DNA of 64,000 bases. Origin: Chryseobacterium sp. Bi04. GTDB lineage: Bacteria > Bacteroidota > Bacteroidia > Flavobacteriales > Weeksellaceae. The translations under genes and the position numbers were made by a program. The notes beneath the pieces were generated by a model that was not told where the DNA came from, did not search any database, and was given only the letters and a program-made list of their open reading frames with translations. Shown piece by piece: positions 61,519 through 64,000 of this stretch (the first letter of the stretch is position 1; each line of letters starts with the position of its first letter). The stretch is from contig NZ_CAKKLP010000010.1 in NCBI RefSeq assembly GCF_918698085.1, forward strand, positions 1 to 64,000. Direction: 5' to 3'.

Positions 61519-62477
61519 TATTGATCTTTTAAATTTAATTCCATTTGAATATTGCATCGTTGGTAGGGAGTAGAGCGTCCTGTTATTTTCTGGAATCCCA
61601 ATTTATAGTACAGGCTGATGGCGGGTTTCAATAGCGTATTGCTTTCAAGGTAGAGTTTTGAAGCCCCGGATTCTCTGGCAGCATTGATCATTGCACATCC
61701 TAGTAACCAACCCATATTTTTTCCCTGTGCTTTTGGTGAAACGGCCATTTTTGCCAGTTCGAAATCATAATCAGGATCATCCATTTTTATGAGAGCACAT
61801 ACGCCCAGCGGTTCATTATGGTATAAGGCTACCATTATTTTTCCGCCTTTATGTAAAATATATTCCTCCGGATTGTCTAATGCTCTATAATCGGCATCTT
61901 CCATGTTGAAGTAGCTGGAAATCCATTCTTCATTGAGCGCTTTAAAAACCGTCTGATACTTGGGTTCATACTCTACAATCTGCACCTCTTTACTTTCGCG
62001 GATTTTCTTTTGTTCCTGTACTCTTTTTAATAACGACTTTTGGGCTAGCAGAAATTCCCATTCAGCAAGTGCTTCCCATAGATTGTGGGTTGCCTCACTG
62101 ATTATTCCGTCAATAGCCTCGTCAATATCAGCACACTGAATTTTTATCTTTGATGAAAGTTCGATCCCTTTTTCTGTAAGTCCCACTACATTTCTCCGTT
62201 TGTCCTGAGAGGTAAGATTATCCTGTACCAATCCTGCTGCAGCCATTTCCTTTATTATTTTTGTGACGGAAGGCTGTGAATGTCCTATTTCCCCTGCAAT
62301 CTCAGTAATGGTTCTGGAACCGTCCTCTGATAAAACAAAAAACACAGGGAACCATTTGGGGGAGAAATCAACGTCATACAATTCATAGATTTTTGCAGCC
62401 TCCTCTGTCATGTTTGATGCCATAAACCGCAGCCGGCTGCCCAAAGCGATTTTTCCGGTCTTTTTAAATAAATTCAT
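61518..62477 (-). CDS. MarR-GNAT fusion: regulator with N-acetyltransferase domain
   Basis: A 319-aa protein. The MarR-type winged helix (about 1-150) contains RTITEIAGEIGHSQPSVTKI as recognition region and SQDKRRNVVGLTEKG as the wing. The GNAT domain (about 165-319) has the acetyl-CoA loop KAQGKNMGWLLGCAMI and SLYYKLGFQKI. The ATG at 62477 is chosen; the 63-residue extension to 62666 is hydrophobic, AT-derived and crosses the operator region. Its substrate is unknown. A tandem palindrome directly before the start is probably its own operator. It is coupled to the DUF2000 gene (TAATG). Confidence 0.9.
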   Translation of the reverse strand: MNLFKKTGKIALGSRLRFMASNMTEEAAKIYELYDVDFSPKWFPVFFVLSEDGSRTITEIAGEIGHSQPSVTKIIKEMAAAGLVQDNLTSQDKRRNVVGLTEKGIELSSKIKIQCADIDEAIDGIISEATHNLWEALAEWEFLLAQKSLLKRVQEQKKIRESKEVQIVEYEPKYQTVFKALNEEWISSYFNMEDADYRALDNPEEYILHKGGKIMVALYHNEPLGVCALIKMDDPDYDFELAKMAVSPKAQGKNMGWLLGCAMINAARESGASKLYLESNTLLKPAISLYYKLGFQKITGRSTPYQRCNIQMELNLKDQ

Positions 62478-62917
62478 AATATAATTGATTATATAACTGG
62501 TTATGCAAATGTAGTATATTATTCTAAAACTAAGGCTTATTCTTAAAAAAAATATTTGATACCAATATAAAATAATGATAAATAATATGTTATGTGTTGA
62601 ATAAAAATAAAAAGTTATCACCACACGGTATTTTGGTGGTCTCTGTATGTTGTCTTTAGTCTCCAATCTCTCAACTTCATCTATGCATGGCGTCTTCTAT
62701 CTGATTTCTGGTATCTTTTACAAGAAATATGTACACCAAAAATTAAATTCCTAATGTTTTATCTGGTATTAATATTATGATAAGCCAAAAATTACTTTAC
62801 CTTTGTCAATTGAATGATATACAGCGATTACTAGGTTTTTTAACACAGATTTACTACGTGAAAATAAAACTATAAACTTAAGATAATGGCGAAAATTAAT
62901 TTAGCGGATAAACACAT
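62478..62917. other. Divergent gap between MarR-GNAT and the histidine kinase
   Basis: 440 bp without a gene. It holds the tandem palindrome at 62481-62504 and the promoters of both neighbours. The middle (62640-62830) shows nothing recognisable. Confidence 0.6.
62481..62504. promoter_or_regulatory. Tandem 12-bp palindromes, putative MarR operator
   Basis: ATAATTGATTAT (62481-62492) is followed without a gap by ATAACTGGTTAT (62493-62504). Each is a palindrome with a 2-bp TG spacer, consensus ATAAYTGRTTAT. They begin 4 bp before the MarR-GNAT start codon, where a bound MarR dimer would block both transcription and initiation. Confidence 0.7.
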
Positions 62918-64000
62918 ATGAAATATAAATTCTTAAATTTTAAGTTGAGGAAAATTGTTCATTACTCATTAATCCTTTGTATCTTGCTGATACAGGTGAT
63001 TATAGCTATATTTTTTTATAATGAATTTGTCAATGAAAAGAAATTGAATTTCATTAAAAGTCAGCTTGAAGAAAGCAGGGCATTGGGAGGATTAACGGAT
63101 AATTCAAGGAAAGATTTCATGGATGCACAGGATCACCTTCAGAAATATATGGTCAGCCAGGATGATAAAGACCTGCAGCTTTATTTTCAGTCTCTTCGAA
63201 AGCTTAAAGGGAATTTTGATAAAATAGGGGAATATGAAAAAACAAGCCCGAGGCTGAAAAACAATATTGAACTGCGTAAAAAAGATACTCTTAAAGTTTA
63301 CAAGCTGAAAACACTGATTGATTCTGCATATCAGTCTTCTCTGAACTCACCTGCGAAAATTCAGGATAAGGAATATGAGCCGGAAAAGTATAAGAATGAT
63401 TTTGAAGATTTCAATATACAGACCCGAACGTATGCCGATACGGTTAAAAAGAAGGGATTTATGGGCCGTTTGAAAGATGCCATAACAGGTAAGGTGAATG
63501 TTCAGAAAGAAAGTACGGTGGTTACCCTAACCAATAATAAAACGATAGATATTTCTCAGGTAAAATCTAAAATGAATAATGCGATGAAGTCTATGGACAA
63601 GCATTACTCTGATGAAATAAAAAAAGTACAGTTAAAAGCAGCTAAAACCCAAAGAGATAATCTGCAGTTTTATGGCAATTTCAGTAAATTATTGGTATAC
63701 AGTAATGGATTGATAGAAGTGTATGAGAATGCTATTAAAGATTTTAAGTCTGAATTAGAAAGAGAGTATAACGAACAAAGCTCAAATAACAATAAAATCA
63801 GAACTTATCTGGTGCTTGGATTAATGATTTTAATGTTCATTGTATCTATTCTGATCATGTATTTTACAAGGGTTGCATTTATCTATGAAAGAAAGCTTAA
63901 TGCAGCGAATGAGGAAATTAAGAATAACCTTAATTTTAAAAACAGGATATTAGGAATGTTGAGCCATGACCTGAGGTCCCCGTTGAAAATTATCAATATT
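62918..64000 (+). CDS. Sensor histidine kinase, N-terminal part (cut by window end)
   Basis: The frame from ATG 62918 stays open to the window edge (361 codons). A first transmembrane helix (about 17-35), an extracytoplasmic, Lys/Asp-rich, largely helical domain (about 36-295) and a second transmembrane helix (about 297-318, YLVLGLMILMFIVSILIMYF) precede the dimerisation region. The H-box is MLSHDLRSPLKII with the phospho-accepting H350. No HAMP domain is visible between helix and H-box. The kinase ATPase domain and any receiver domain lie beyond the window, so the ligand and partner remain unknown. Confidence 0.85.
   Translation, partial: MKYKFLNFKLRKIVHYSLILCILLIQVIIAIFFYNEFVNEKKLNFIKSQLEESRALGGLTDNSRKDFMDAQDHLQKYMVSQDDKDLQLYFQSLRKLKGNFDKIGEYEKTSPRLKNNIELRKKDTLKVYKLKTLIDSAYQSSLNSPAKIQDKEYEPEKYKNDFEDFNIQTRTYADTVKKKGFMGRLKDAITGKVNVQKESTVVTLTNNKTIDISQVKSKMNNAMKSMDKHYSDEIKKVQLKAAKTQRDNLQFYGNFSKLLVYSNGLIEVYENAIKDFKSELEREYNEQSSNNNKIRTYLVLGLMILMFIVSILIMYFTRVAFIYERKLNAANEEIKNNLNFKNRILGMLSHDLRSPLKIINI

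Noticed and set aside
62478..62666. 63-residue N-terminal extension of MarR-GNAT
   Set aside because: It is hydrophobic, AT-derived and would cover the tandem palindrome; MarR proteins start near MNLFKKTGK-like sequence.
1..64000. CRISPR array, insertion sequence, integron, tRNA or rRNA gene
   Set aside because: No regularly spaced direct repeats with unique spacers, no transposase or integrase frame, and no clover-leaf or rRNA-like segment was found by reading.

Overview
The window is low-GC DNA with the marks of a Bacteroidota flavobacterium, most likely a Chryseobacterium-like member of the Weeksellaceae. The evidence is a SusC/SusD outer-membrane pair, a surface-lipoprotein signal (CSDD) on SusD, promoters resembling TAnnTTTG, almost no Shine-Dalgarno sequences, and intergenic spacers full of short palindromic repeats. 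I cannot assign the species. No rRNA, tRNA, CRISPR array, insertion sequence or prophage was seen.

About 85% of the window (1-54.6 kb) is one large pectin / rhamnogalacturonan-I (RG-I) utilisation region. Bases 347-10545 (+) carry a complete hexuronate pathway: kduI, kduD, uxaC, kdgK, eda, an ExuT-like transporter, uxaB and uxaA. It takes galacturonate and unsaturated uronates to pyruvate and glyceraldehyde-3-phosphate. Bases 10864-16707 (-) carry xylB-xylA-xylE and a LacI-family regulator. Bases 17212-29990 (+) carry secreted RG-I enzymes: GH28, GH2, a CE12-type acetylesterase, a GH106-type rhamnosidase, an accessory protein, a PL11 lyase and a GH105 hydrolase. Bases 30424-43826 (+) carry the rhamnose transporter rhaT, the SusC/SusD pair, and a rhamnose route (rhaI, kinase, fused rhaEW aldolase/lactaldehyde dehydrogenase, FMN lactate dehydrogenase) that ends in pyruvate. 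Bases 44217-54605 (-) carry a small secreted NTF2-like protein, a GntR-LacI-type regulator, a Tat-exported beta-propeller protein, two large poorly characterised secreted (alpha/alpha)-type glycosidase candidates, and a canonical GH28.

Two regulatory layers can be read from the DNA. The first is a LacI-type palindrome (core GCAATCGATTGC) before kduI, xylA, the xylB/GH28 divergent region, PL11, rhaT and the NTF2-like gene. This ties hexuronate, xylose, RG-I and rhamnose functions together, and the LacI protein at 10864-11892 is the obvious candidate to bind it. The second is an asymmetric element, roughly AGTACAGGATAG. It lies 27 bp (start to start) upstream of a TAnnTTTG-like -7 box at susC, rhaEW, the Tat beta-propeller gene and, more loosely, both GH28 genes; a related site precedes gntR. 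I think this second module is the most novel signal in the window.

Bases 54.7-64 kb are ordinary or unrelated: a decayed LytTR fragment, two small hypotheticals, a beta-helix protein without a signal peptide, a MoxR ATPase / VWA pair, a MarR-GNAT fusion coupled to a DUF2000 protein, and the start of a sensor histidine kinase cut by the window edge.
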